Assembly (NCBI RefSeq): GCF_020005365.1 | Contig: NZ_JACNML010000009.1 | Coordinates: forward strand, 62,001 to 126,000 | Length of the DNA stretch: 64,000 nt | Source of the DNA: Kangiella shandongensis | GTDB lineage: Bacteria > Pseudomonadota > Gammaproteobacteria > Enterobacterales > Kangiellaceae | Reading direction: 5' to 3' | In this document: piece by piece, positions 17,429 through 26,046 of the stretch | How positions within the stretch are numbered: the stretch's first letter is position 1 | Layout: every line of letters starts with the position of its first letter | Program-made: the position numbers and the translations under genes | The notes under the pieces: generated by a model | The model's database searches: none | Told to the model about the DNA's origin: nothing | What the model saw: the letters and a program-made list of their open reading frames with translations, nothing else

Positions 17429-20053
17429 CTAACTTAACCGCTCTTCAATCCAGGGTTTGACTGATTCCAATGCCGCAGGCAACGCCGATGCATCTTTACC
17501 GCCAGCCTGCGCCATATCGGGACGACCGCCACCTTTACCGCCTACCTGCTCAGCAACCATCTTCACCAGATCGCCAGCTTTCACTTTACCGATTAGATCT
17601 TTACTGACACCCGCAATCAAGCTGACCTTATCGTCTTTAGCGATAGCGAGGACGACAATACTCGAACCCAGCTTATTCTTTAGCTGATCCTGCATATCGC
17701 GTAAAGCCTTCGGCTCAACACCTTCCAGCTTTGATACTAACAGCTTAACACCATTGACATCTTCAGCGTTAGAAGCCAAGTCACTGCCTTGACTAGAAGC
17801 CAGCTTGCCTTGCAGCTGTTCAATCTGCTTTTCCAGCTGCTTCGACTTGTCGAGCAGCTGCTCAACTTTTTCCACTGACTGAGCCGGATCACTCTTAAGC
17901 AACTTACCTAATGTATGCAGCTTACTTTCCGACTGCTGCATCCAGGCAACGGCTCTCTCTCCCGTCACGGCTTCAATACGGCGTACTCCAGCAGCAATAC
18001 CTGTTTCAGCAACGATCTTGAACGGACCGATATCACCGGTACGCTTAACGTGGGTACCACCACATAACTCTACAGAAAACGGCGACATGGTTAAGACACG
18101 AACCTCATCGCCATATTTCTCACCGAACAACGCCATAGCGCCCTGCTCCTTCGCTTCGTCCATGGACATCACGGCAGCTTCGACAGGATGGTTCTCAAAA
18201 ATCTTTTCATTCACTAAGCGTTCTACCTGGGCCAGTTCTTCACGAGACACCGCTTCAGGGTTAGAAAAGTCGAAACGTAAACGCTCAGGGTCGTTCAATG
18301 AACCTTTCTGTTGGACATGCGAGCCTAAAACGTCACGCAAGGCTGCGTGCAATAAGTGCGTCGCCGAATGGTTGCGCATCGTGCTTTGACGTAATCCACC
18401 ATCGACATTCGCATTTAACTCAGATTCGTTAGTAATGCTGCCTTTATCGACATAACCAATATGAGCTATCGCATCACCGATATTTTGAGTATCCTCAACG
18501 ATAAAGTTAATACCGTTGCCATACAGAGAGCCTTTATCACCAACCTGGCCCCCCGACTCAGCATAGAAAGGTGTCTTTTCAAGGATGACTATGCCTTTGT
18601 CACCTTCATTCAAACGTTCAACTGACTCACTGTCTTTAAGTAGTTTGACGACACTGACTTGCTGACTCAGGTAGTCGTACCCGGTAAACTCCGACTTTTC
18701 TTCAAGAGTAAGAGAATCGTTGTAATCAACACCAAAGTTACTCGAAGCTCGCGCACGTTCACGCTGGGCTTCCATGGCTTTCTCAAAACCACTCCAGTCA
18801 ATCTCCAAACCTTTTTCACGCGCAATATCAGCAGTCAAATCCTGTGGGAAACCGTAGGTGTCATACAGCTTGAATACAGTTTCGCCAGAAATCGTTTTGT
18901 CTTTAATGTCAGCAATATCCGCTTCAAGGATCTGCATACCCTTATCTAAGGTTTTAGCAAAAGCTAACTCTTCTTTTTCCAACACACCTTCAATAATCGA
19001 CTGCTGATCTTTAAGCGCAGGATAGGCATCGCCCATGGTATCGACCAGTGCCTTAACCAGTTTCGAGAAGAAAACACCCTCAGCGCCTAACTGGTGACCA
19101 TGGCGAATAGCTCGGCGAGTAATACGGCGTAGTACATAACCTCGCCCCTCATTGCTAGGAACGATACCATCAAGAATTAAGAACGAGCATGAGCGGATAT
19201 GATCAGCAATAACGCGTAACGACTTATTATCCAGATCTTTTACGGTCAATAACTCGGCGGTCTGTTTAATCAGGTATTGGAAAGTATCAATTTCATAGTT
19301 ACTGTGAACACCCTGTAAAATAGCAGCGATGCGCTCAAGGCCCATCCCCGTATCTACCGACGGCTTGGGCAGCGGCTCCATAGTACCGTCCTTGTGACGG
19401 TTATACTGCATAAAGACCAGATTCCAGATCTCAATGAATCGATCACCGTCCTCTTCTGGCGTGCCCGGAGGACCACCCCAAATATTTTCCCCATGATCGT
19501 AGAAGACTTCCGAGCATGGGCCGCATGGACCTGTGTCTCCCATCGCCCAGAAATTATCCGAAGCATAACGCTCACCCTTATTATCACCAATACGGCTAAT
19601 GCGGTCTTCTGGGAACCCAATATCCTTAGCCCAAATATCGTAGGCTTCGTCATCTTCCTCATAAACCGTTACCCAAAGCTTTTCTTTAGGCAACTTGAAT
19701 TCTTCCGTCAACAGCTCCCAGCAATAACCAATAGCTTCTTTCTTAAAATAATCACCAAAGCTGAAGTTTCCCAACATCTCGAAGAACGTATGGTGACGAG
19801 CGGTATAACCCACATTCTCAAGGTCATTATGCTTACCACCCGCACGAACGCAGCGCTGAGAGCTGGTAGCACGCGTGTAGCTGCGCTGGTCGGTACCAAG
19901 GAAACAATCCTTAAAAGGCACCATACCGGCGTTAGTAAATAATAAAGTGGGATCGTTAGCTGGGATCAGAGGTGCACTTTCCACCACCTTGTGGCCTTTA
20001 TTTTCAAAAAATTCTAAAAAGGCTTGTCGTATTTGGTTCGTTGTCATGCTCAC
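17429..20053 (-). CDS. alaS: alanyl-tRNA synthetase
   Basis: Class II synthetase that charges tRNA-Ala and edits mischarged Ser and Gly. The catalytic core begins [14 protein letters not shown] and shows [21 protein letters not shown] (motif 2 area, shown in part). The editing domain has the zinc-binding HSATHLLH and [13 protein letters not shown], and the C-Ala domain has [15 protein letters not shown]. Length is about 872-874 residues, full. The first codon could be GTG at 20053 or ATG at 20047. It lies in the recA-recX-alaS-csrA order. Confidence 0.97.
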   Translation of the reverse strand: MSMTTNQIRQAFLEFFENKGHKVVESAPLIPANDPTLLFTNAGMVPFKDCFLGTDQRSYTRATSSQRCVRAGGKHNDLENVGYTARHHTFFEMLGNFSFGDYFKKEAIGYCWELLTEEFKLPKEKLWVTVYEEDDEAYDIWAKDIGFPEDRISRIGDNKGERYASDNFWAMGDTGPCGPCSEVFYDHGENIWGGPPGTPEEDGDRFIEIWNLVFMQYNRHKDGTMEPLPKPSVDTGMGLERIAAILQGVHSNYEIDTFQYLIKQTAELLTVKDLDNKSLRVIADHIRSCSFLILDGIVPSNEGRGYVLRRITRRAIRHGHQLGAEGVFFSKLVKALVDTMGDAYPALKDQQSIIEGVLEKEELAFAKTLDKGMQILEADIADIKDKTISGETVFKLYDTYGFPQDLTADIAREKGLEIDWSGFEKAMEAQRERARASSNFGVDYNDSLTLEEKSEFTGYDYLSQQVSVVKLLKDSESVERLNEGDKGIVILEKTPFYAESGGQVGDKGSLYGNGINFIVEDTQNIGDAIAHIGYVDKGSITNESELNANVDGGLRQSTMRNHSATHLLHAALRDVLGSHVQQKGSLNDPERLRFDFSNPEAVSREELAQVERLVNEKIFENHPVEAAVMSMDEAKEQGAMALFGEKYGDEVRVLTMSPFSVELCGGTHVKRTGDIGPFKIVAETGIAAGVRRIEAVTGERAVAWMQQSESKLHTLGKLLKSDPAQSVEKVEQLLDKSKQLEKQIEQLQGKLASSQGSDLASNAEDVNGVKLLVSKLEGVEPKALRDMQDQLKNKLGSSIVVLAIAKDDKVSLIAGVSKDLIGKVKAGDLVKMVAEQVGGKGGGRPDMAQAGGKDASALPAALESVKPWIEERLS

Positions 20054-20115
20054 TTTAAGTTAACCTTTTACTTTACTATCTACTCTTAAGCTACTGTTTA
20101 ATAAAACGTTCTGGA

Positions 20116-20613
20116 CTAAAGCAGTCCAAAATCGTCATCCTGTTCTTCATCCTCAGACACAGGGCCGGAAGATAAAGCATAATTAATCATATCGAAGTCA
20201 AACCCCCGATATTGCAAAAAACGGGTTTGTTTGGCTCGAAGTTTCATATCCGAACCGGGCGCCTGATTGTACTTTTTCCGCCATGCCATGACAGCAACTT
20301 TATACCAATCAATCTCCATGGACTCAAAATGGAGGCTAATAACCGAGTCTTCAATGCCTTTCTGCCGCAACTCCTGCCGGACGCGTACAGGACCGTAACC
20401 ATTCTGAGAACGTTGCCGGATGAAACTTTCGGCAAACCGCTGGTCACTTTGTAAGCCTCGCTCTGCCAACCGGCCAAGATAGGCTGCGACCTCTTCCCCT
20501 TCAAAACCACGAACTTTTAGCTTTTCAATAAGTTCACGCCGGGAATGTTCCCGGCGTGCTAATAAGTCCATCGCGATGATTTTATAATCACGTGGTGGTT
20601 TCTTAAACCCCAT
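20116..20613 (-). CDS. recX: RecX regulator of RecA
   Basis: A 165-residue all-helical protein that caps RecA filaments and inhibits recombination. Tandem three-helix repeats are seen: ARREHSRRELIEKLKVRGF, YLGRLAERGLQSDQRFAESFI and RQELRQKGIEDSVI. The C-terminal extension is acidic. It starts 23 nt after recA on the same strand, the standard arrangement in which RecX is made by read-through from recA. Confidence 0.93.
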   Translation of the reverse strand: MGFKKPPRDYKIIAMDLLARREHSRRELIEKLKVRGFEGEEVAAYLGRLAERGLQSDQRFAESFIRQRSQNGYGPVRVRQELRQKGIEDSVISLHFESMEIDWYKVAVMAWRKKYNQAPGSDMKLRAKQTRFLQYRGFDFDMINYALSSGPVSEDEEQDDDFGLL

Positions 20614-20636
20614 AGGCTAAAGAAATGTCATTTTGA

Positions 20637-21671
20637 TTAAGCTTCTTCCGGCGCTTCAACCTCTTCTTGAGGCTTAGCCGTTACGAGAAGGCTGTCGCGA
20701 AGACTCTTTTCGATTTCTTCTTTGATCTCGGTATTGTCTTTCAGGAACTGAATGACGTTCTGTTTACCTTGACCAATTTTATTGCCCTGGTAGGAGTACC
20801 AGGCACCAGATTTCTCGACCAGACCTTCTTTGACGCCCCAGTCAAGGATCTCACCCTCGAGTGACGTACCTTCACCATAAAGAATCTGGAATTCGGTTTG
20901 CTTGAACGGAGGTGCAACTTTATTTTTAACTACTTTCACGCGTGTTTCGTTACCGATAATTTCATCGCCCTGCTTAATCTGGCCAATACGGCGAATATCC
21001 AGACGCACTGAAGAGTAGAACTTAAGCGCATTACCACCAGTAGTGGTTTCTGGAGAACCGAACATGACTCCAATCTTCATACGAATCTGGTTAATGAAGA
21101 TACACAGCGTATTCGAGCGCTTAATGTTAGCCGTTAACTTACGCAATGCCTGTGACATCAAACGTGCCTGAAGGCCCATGTGCGAATCCCCCATCTCACC
21201 TTCGATTTCCGCTTTTGGCGTCAATGCAGCAACCGAGTCAACGACCACGATGTCTACAGCACCAGAGCGCACTAACATGTCAGTGATTTCCAGCGCCTGC
21301 TCACCCGTATCTGGCTGAGAGACAATCAATTCATCAAGGTTCACACCCAGCTTTTCAGCATAGACCGGATCCAGTGCATGCTCAGCATCCACGAATGCAG
21401 CAGTTCCGCCGTCAGCCTGGCAGCTGGCGATAGCCTGTAGGGCTAACGTTGTTTTACCAGAAGACTCAGGGCCATAAATCTCAGCGATACGACCTTTTGG
21501 CAAACCGCCAATACCCAATGCAATGTCCAGACCCAACGAACCTGTTGAAATTGCTTCGATGCCCTTAGCTGCAGAACCGTCGCCAAGGCGCATAATAGAA
21601 CCTTTACCGAATTGGCGCTCGATCTGGCCTAAAGCAGCACCGAGTGCCTTCTTTTTGTTGTCATCCATCAA
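20637..21671 (-). CDS. recA: recombinase RecA
   Basis: ATP-dependent strand-exchange protein that also triggers LexA self-cleavage. Key parts are Walker [10 protein letters not shown] near 68, the MAW-type [11 protein letters not shown], Walker [10 protein letters not shown] near 142, and the L2 loop region [21 protein letters not shown] (given as landmarks, about 195-215). The 344-residue length is usual. Either of the first two Met codons could be the start. No canonical CTGT-N8-ACAG LexA box is visible in the 179 nt upstream, which is unusual. Confidence 0.98.
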   Translation of the reverse strand: MMDDNKKKALGAALGQIERQFGKGSIMRLGDGSAAKGIEAISTGSLGLDIALGIGGLPKGRIAEIYGPESSGKTTLALQAIASCQADGGTAAFVDAEHALDPVYAEKLGVNLDELIVSQPDTGEQALEITDMLVRSGAVDIVVVDSVAALTPKAEIEGEMGDSHMGLQARLMSQALRKLTANIKRSNTLCIFINQIRMKIGVMFGSPETTTGGNALKFYSSVRLDIRRIGQIKQGDEIIGNETRVKVVKNKVAPPFKQTEFQILYGEGTSLEGEILDWGVKEGLVEKSGAWYSYQGNKIGQGKQNVIQFLKDNTEIKEEIEKSLRDSLLVTAKPQEEVEAPEEA

Positions 21672-21850
21672 AGTTACCTACTGACTGATATGTTTATAAG
21701 AATGAGAAAATTAGACTGATTATTCCACAAACCGCTACGAAAAGTAACCTGTGATTTCTCGATCGCCCTTAAGAAAATCGCCCTGATAGCGGTAAGCTAT
21801 TGATGATTAAAAAATACTGTCTAAATTTCAACCTTCTGGTGCGACTTGTA

Positions 21851-22210
21851 CTAGCGTTTCTCTTCCATCAGGCCAATCAAGTTTCCATCCGGGTCTTTGA
21901 TAAAACCTATCCACAATTCATGGTCCGGCATTTGAGCTGCAAGCTCAGGTTCCCGCTCGCCACTGGCACCTTTAGAGACAATGTCTTTATAGCGCGCCTC
22001 AATATCGCTAGCATAAAAATACAAAATCGAATTTTTTCCTACTTCACCAGCCCCCTGTGGCTTAGTCAGCATGATGCGCGTGTCGCCAGACTGAAGAAAT
22101 GCCAGATTGTCACTTGGTGCAAAAAGGAACTCCAGCCCCAGGGCATCCCGGTAAAAAGATAATGCTGACTGAATGTTTGAAACGGTGATTGCAACCTGTC
22201 CAAGCTCCAT
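21851..22210 (-). CDS. VOC-superfamily (glyoxalase-like) protein
   Basis: A 119-residue protein with two beta-alpha-beta-beta-beta units. Motifs include VAITVSNIQSALSFYRDALGL at the N-terminus and FIKDPDGNLIGLMEE at the C-terminus, typical of small glyoxalase/dioxygenase-like VOC proteins. The usual first metal His (in LxHVxL) is replaced in ELGQVAI, so a metal site is doubtful and the catalytic role is unknown. It is a single gene between recA and the divergent alkB. Confidence 0.82.
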   Translation of the reverse strand: MELGQVAITVSNIQSALSFYRDALGLEFLFAPSDNLAFLQSGDTRIMLTKPQGAGEVGKNSILYFYASDIEARYKDIVSKGASGEREPELAAQMPDHELWIGFIKDPDGNLIGLMEEKR

Positions 22211-22230
22211 GACTCCTCCGAGAATTAAAG

Positions 22231-22259
22231 TTGACTCTTCACTCTTTGCAATTTACACA
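22231..22259 (+). promoter_or_regulatory. candidate alkB promoter
   Basis: TTGACT at 22231-22236 and TACACA at 22254-22259, separated by 17 nt, precede alkB by about 42 nt. The -35 box is good, the -10 box weak, which would fit an activated promoter. Confidence 0.4.
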
Positions 22260-22301
22260 CATCCGTTAAATAATGGAACTAACAAAAGGACTGATTAAAT
22301 T

Positions 22302-23402
22302 ATGAGCAAGAGCAACATAGCAAAGCCATCGCTGACCATTACCCTGAAGAAATACGCCTATTCCTTATTTCTGGTATCAGGAGCCATCCCATTCATTTCA
22401 TTCTGGCTATCAGAAACAAACATGCTGACTGAAAATCTCGCGCCCTACTTTGCCGTTGTGTTTTTCTTTGGCGTGATTCCTGTTTTAGACTGGCTATTAG
22501 GCCGGGACTCGATGAATGTCCCCAAAGAGTTGATGGACACAGTCTCCAACCAAGCCTTTTATAAGTGGCTAACTCTCCTGACAGTACCAATCATGTTTGC
22601 CGTAATGGCTCTTGGGTTATATCAGGTCACCGCTCCCACCTTAACACTCACGGGGCAAATTGGGTGGATACTGAACATAGGTATTGTTAGTGGTGTACTG
22701 GCAATCAACGTCGCACATGAACTTGTTCATAAAAACAGTAAGTTTGAGCGCTTCTGCGGCGGCCTTTTACTCAGCCTGGTCTGTTATGGCGGCTTTAAGG
22801 TAGAGCATGTTCGCGGGCATCATGTTAATGTATCGACGCCCGAAGATCCTTCTTCGGCAGATTATAACCAATCGATTTACCACTTCCTTCCCAGAGCTTG
22901 GAGACATAACATCACCAACGCCTGGAAATTAGAGTCTGTGCGATTAAAGCGCAAAGAATTGTCCCCTTGGAGCCTAAAGAATGAGCTGTTTATCTGGTAC
23001 GGATTCAGTTTGCTCTGGGCAATTCTTGCGCTGGTGTTCTTTGGTTGGATAGGTTTGGTGTTTTTTCTGGCGCAAAGCTTTGTTGCCTTTACCCTATTGG
23101 AAATCATCAACTACGTTGAACATTATGGTTTGCGCCGTAAAAAGCTCGACAATGGCAAGTATGAATATGTCACTCACCACCACTCTTGGAACTCGAACTT
23201 CTTCCTGACCAATATTTTACTGATTCATCTACAAAGACACTCGGATCATCATGCCTTCCCCAAGCGACGCTATCAGGTATTGCAACATCATGAGGACAGC
23301 CCACAGCTCCCCGCTGGCTACGCCGCCATGACGTTATTGACACTGATACCGCCGCTATGGAAAAAGGTCATGAACCCAATAATTGATCAGTATTACAAAT
23401 AA
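22302..23402 (+). CDS. alkB: alkane 1-monooxygenase (AlkB)
   Basis: A 366-residue integral-membrane di-iron hydroxylase that oxidises the terminal carbon of alkanes, with electrons from rubredoxin. About six membrane segments are visible. Four His-rich elements are present: AHELVHK near 147, EHVRGHHVNV near 170, NYVEHYGLRR near 270 and LQRHSDHH near 306, which is the AlkB set rather than the fatty-acid desaturase or xylene monooxygenase set. No rubredoxin or rubredoxin reductase gene is nearby. It is a single gene between recA and the MerR module, breaking the usual recA-pncC order. Confidence 0.93.
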   Translation: MSKSNIAKPSLTITLKKYAYSLFLVSGAIPFISFWLSETNMLTENLAPYFAVVFFFGVIPVLDWLLGRDSMNVPKELMDTVSNQAFYKWLTLLTVPIMFAVMALGLYQVTAPTLTLTGQIGWILNIGIVSGVLAINVAHELVHKNSKFERFCGGLLLSLVCYGGFKVEHVRGHHVNVSTPEDPSSADYNQSIYHFLPRAWRHNITNAWKLESVRLKRKELSPWSLKNELFIWYGFSLLWAILALVFFGWIGLVFFLAQSFVAFTLLEIINYVEHYGLRRKKLDNGKYEYVTHHHSWNSNFFLTNILLIHLQRHSDHHAFPKRRYQVLQHHEDSPQLPAGYAAMTLLTLIPPLWKKVMNPIIDQYYK

Positions 23403-23570
23403 TATTATAGGTTCGGTTAGAAGCTTATCTTCGTAACCCAACAAAACCACCTTTATGATATTCCAACAACAAGCTCCTGTGCATAGCTCAGGATGACAAA
23501 ACTGTGAGCTGGTGCTGAGCTTGCGAAGCCCAGCAATGATGTGTTGGGGTTAGCCCCAGCCTATAACTGA
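23403..23570. other. intergenic region after alkB
   Basis: The convergent alkB and glutaredoxin-fusion genes flank this 168-nt stretch. It contains GGGGTTAGCCCC, a short stem, and a longer imperfect stem around GCTGAGCTTGCGAAGCCCAGC (about 21 nt). No clear T-run follows either. No gene is visible. Confidence 0.4.
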
Positions 23571-24332
23571 CTAAAACAGCTTGCTCCCCATATAAAGCCC
23601 CATCGCTATCATCATCAAATTCTCTGTCAGCGATATAAAACCAAGTGGCACATTATTTCCTCCACCGACACAGGCACACTTCAGCTCTCGTTTATCGATA
23701 TACACCGCTTTAAAGACTGATACCGCTCCGACCGTACCGATAAACAGCGCTATGGGAGCTGATAACCAAGTTAGTGCACCGGAAACCATTAAGACACCCG
23801 CCAGCCCTTCGGCAAAAGGATACACATAGCCGTAAGGCACCCAGCGTTTTGCTAGCAGATCATAGTTTAAGAACATGGTGGAAAACTTCTCGACGTCCTG
23901 CAGCTTCAACATTGCCAGTAATACCATGGCGAAACTGACAAACCACTCAATTGTTTGCACGGTAAAAGCATTACCCAGCTCATGTCCCGAACTGGCAAAA
24001 CTCGCTGCCATTGCGGTCAAAGCCGCCATCACAAACAACACAATCACTGGGCGATAAGTCTTTTTACTGGGGTCTTTAACCTTTTTACTTAAATGCTGAC
24101 GAAGAGCTTCATAGCCACCGACGCGCTCACCACCAATAAAGGTTTGCGGTGTAGTCTCGACATCATGCTTTGCCTTAAAGGCATCCGTTTCTTCACGATT
24201 CGATAAGATACGGTCCTCCACCTCATAACCTTCGCGCTTTAATAAATCCTTAGACTTTAATCCAAAGGGACAGGTATGTTTGTCTGTAGACATACGGTAA
24301 AGCGTTGCGGTTTTCTTGTTAGTCGCACTCAT
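23571..24332 (-). CDS. glutaredoxin-MauE/DoxX fusion membrane protein
   Basis: A 253-residue protein with two parts. Residues about 9-85 form a glutaredoxin fold: the active site is CPFG (one Cys, monothiol-like), followed by the cis-Pro TTPQTFIGG and a terminal helix GGYEALRQHL. Residues about 95-253 form four membrane helices like MauE/DoxX proteins, with a CACVGGG motif near 222-228 that could be redox-active or metal-binding. This suggests thiol transfer across the membrane or metal handling. Expression is probably controlled by the divergent MerR protein through the operator at 24373-24394. A good AAGGAG ribosome site precedes the ATG. Confidence 0.82.
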   Translation of the reverse strand: MSATNKKTATLYRMSTDKHTCPFGLKSKDLLKREGYEVEDRILSNREETDAFKAKHDVETTPQTFIGGERVGGYEALRQHLSKKVKDPSKKTYRPVIVLFVMAALTAMAASFASSGHELGNAFTVQTIEWFVSFAMVLLAMLKLQDVEKFSTMFLNYDLLAKRWVPYGYVYPFAEGLAGVLMVSGALTWLSAPIALFIGTVGAVSVFKAVYIDKRELKCACVGGGNNVPLGFISLTENLMMIAMGLYMGSKLF

Positions 24333-24345
24333 AAAAAAGTACTCC

Positions 24346-24373
24346 TTGATTCAAATGATGATGCTAATATAAA
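24346..24373 (+). promoter_or_regulatory. candidate merR promoter
   Basis: TTGATT at 24346-24351 and TATAAA at 24368-24373, spacer 16 nt, directed rightward. The start point would fall inside the MerR operator, so the regulator would repress its own gene. Confidence 0.5.
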
Positions 24374-24397
24374 CTCTGTACCATGGTACGGAGTCAA
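24366..24397 (-). promoter_or_regulatory. MerR-type promoter and operator
   Basis: On the minus strand, TTGACT (24392-24397) and TATATT (24366-24371) are 20 nt apart, the over-long spacer typical of MerR targets. Within it is the dyad at 24373-24394 reading ACTCTGTACCA/TGGTACGGAGT with one mismatched pair, very like the ACTCTGGAG.. dyad of ZntR-type sites. It drives the glutaredoxin fusion gene. Confidence 0.8.
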
Positions 24398-24426
24398 GGC
24401 ATTCTGTTTAACGAAAGGTAGAAACC

Positions 24427-24810
24427 ATGCTGACCATTGGAAAACTGGCAAAAGCAGCCAACATTGGCGTAGAAACCGTTCGCTACTATCAGCGGAAAGA
24501 GCTCATCGATGTTCCCAACAAAACTGAAGGGTTCAGGCAATATAGCGAAGAGGATCTGCGACGACTGAAATTTATCAAAGAAGCACAGAAAGCAGGTTTT
24601 ACGCTCAGTGAAATTAAAGAGCTATTAGCGCTGGATACCAGCCATGACCATCAGCGCGCTCAGGAACTCGCCAGTGCCAGAATTAAAGAACTCGATGACA
24701 AGATCGAAGAAATGCAACAAGCCAGAGATCGTTTGAAAAACCTGTTCCACCAATGTGAGTCAGGGGGGCAAAATAAGCCTTGCGCTATTTTGAAAGCTTT
24801 TGAGGTTTGA
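24427..24810 (+). CDS. MerR-family metal or thiol-stress regulator
   Basis: A 127-residue regulator. The winged helix begins LTIGKLAKAANIGVETVRYYQ, close to MerR and ZntR; the dimer helix spans about 80-107. Two C-terminal cysteines, Cys110 and Cys119, are spaced nine apart like Cys117 and Cys126 of mercury MerR, but the third ligand (Cys82 in MerR) is absent, being replaced in the DTSHDH segment. It may therefore sense a different metal or a disulfide state. The gene is divergent from the glutaredoxin fusion and shares a promoter region with it. Confidence 0.88.
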   Translation: MLTIGKLAKAANIGVETVRYYQRKELIDVPNKTEGFRQYSEEDLRRLKFIKEAQKAGFTLSEIKELLALDTSHDHQRAQELASARIKELDDKIEEMQQARDRLKNLFHQCESGGQNKPCAILKAFEV

Positions 24811-24928
24811 ATCACTCATAACACTCCCCTACTGGTAGCATTATCTTGCTTGTATTAGTCACAAAGTTGAAAAAATAAAAAAAACACCCTAAAGTATATT
24901 AGGCATAAAATATCAGTTGGCAGACGAA

Positions 24929-25315
24929 ATGGATCAAAAGGTTAGAGCTCAATTAGAGAAATATAAATCAAAACTAAGATTAAGATTAATTATCAGATCC
25001 TTGGCTTGTGTTTTATCACTTATCATTTTCGCAAGCGTGATGATTTCAGCATATAAAAATTACAATAACCATCCTGAATTTGGTTTATTATTAGTATTAG
25101 CTTTATTGGTCTTTATAGCATCAATTACACTATTTTCTAGGAAACAAAAGTTGATAGAGAAAGACATAAATCGTGGGAGTAATATTGCTAGATTATTCTC
25201 ATACGATGAAAGAATACAAACATTAGCTGAGCAAAATGAGAACGAAGAGTTAGAAAAGTTAATTCAAAAAGAGTTAAAAGCCCGCAAGCCAAAAGTTAGG
25301 GTGACTTCTAAATAA
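24929..25315 (+). CDS. orphan two-helix membrane protein
   Basis: A 128-residue protein (132 if a TTG at 24917 is used). Two hydrophobic helices at about 22-42 and 52-70 flank a short loop, and the rest is a highly charged, Lys/Glu-rich helical tail with ENEELEKLIQKELKARK. No family is recognised. The upstream stretch 24811-24916 is A+T-rich. The gene stands alone between merR and the convergent pncC. Confidence 0.55.
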   Translation: MDQKVRAQLEKYKSKLRLRLIIRSLACVLSLIIFASVMISAYKNYNNHPEFGLLLVLALLVFIASITLFSRKQKLIEKDINRGSNIARLFSYDERIQTLAEQNENEELEKLIQKELKARKPKVRVTSK

Positions 25316-25349
25316 CTGGTAAATTGTAACGGTTAAAAAATAACTCAAC

Positions 25350-25880
25350 TTAAAGATTCAAAACACCCTTTAGGGATTGAATGACAGCTTTGTACCTAAT
25401 TTCTCCCCTTTCTCCCTCTAATTTGAGCAACTTACTTTCAACAACATGCTCATCGGCATACCCAAGCCAGACGGTTCCCACTGGCTTCTCAGGAGTTCCG
25501 CCGTCTGGACCTGCGATGCCACTGACAGATATGGCGATTCGTTTTTTACCGCCTGACTTTTGGAAAGCACCAAGAGCCATGGCCTCTACTACTTCTTTTG
25601 AAACAGCGCCATGCTGCTCTATCAACTCCATCGGAACATCGAGCATATCGTGTTTGGCCTGGTTGGTATAAGTGACATAACCGCGATCAAACCACTGTGA
25701 ACTGCCGGGGATTTCGGTACAGGATGCTGCGATTAAACCACCGGTACAGGACTCAGCCGTGACCAGCATTAAATCTTTTTTTATTAATAAGTTAGATAAC
25801 TCTTTTAATAAGTTTTCTAAGTCACTTTTGAGGTTACTTTCTAAGACAGAAGTCCCTGTATTTTTTCTGGAATTGGGCAA
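25350..25880 (-). CDS. pncC: nicotinamide-nucleotide amidohydrolase (CinA C-terminal type)
   Basis: A 176-residue enzyme that deamidates NMN to nicotinate mononucleotide, recycling NAD breakdown products. The family motifs are LVTAESCTGGLIAA near 40, and GIAGPDGGTPEKPVGTVWLG near 121. It is the stand-alone PncC form, without the N-terminal MoCF domain of long CinA proteins. The mutS gene starts divergently, as often seen in gammaproteobacteria with a recA-pncC-mutS neighbourhood. Confidence 0.9.
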   Translation of the reverse strand: MPNSRKNTGTSVLESNLKSDLENLLKELSNLLIKKDLMLVTAESCTGGLIAASCTEIPGSSQWFDRGYVTYTNQAKHDMLDVPMELIEQHGAVSKEVVEAMALGAFQKSGGKKRIAISVSGIAGPDGGTPEKPVGTVWLGYADEHVVESKLLKLEGERGEIRYKAVIQSLKGVLNL

Positions 25881-26046
25881 TCTTAATCTACCTCTTTTGG
25901 TCGAAATCCGTTAAGCTATGGGCTTAGTCTGAGCGCTGTAATTCTTTGCTCTTTTCAGTGCTAAGAATAGGCGCTCATGAGCTTAATGGCAATGGTCATT
26001 GCTTTTAACTCATCATTCAACCGAAAAGCTACTGATAACAATAAGC

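Noticed and set aside
19394-19942. A 182-codon ORF antisense to alaS
   Set aside because: Long antisense ORF in a conserved, codon-biased gene; no ribosome site and no recognisable domain.
21672-21850. LexA box of recA
   Set aside because: No CTGT-N8-ACAG match found; reported instead as an absence.
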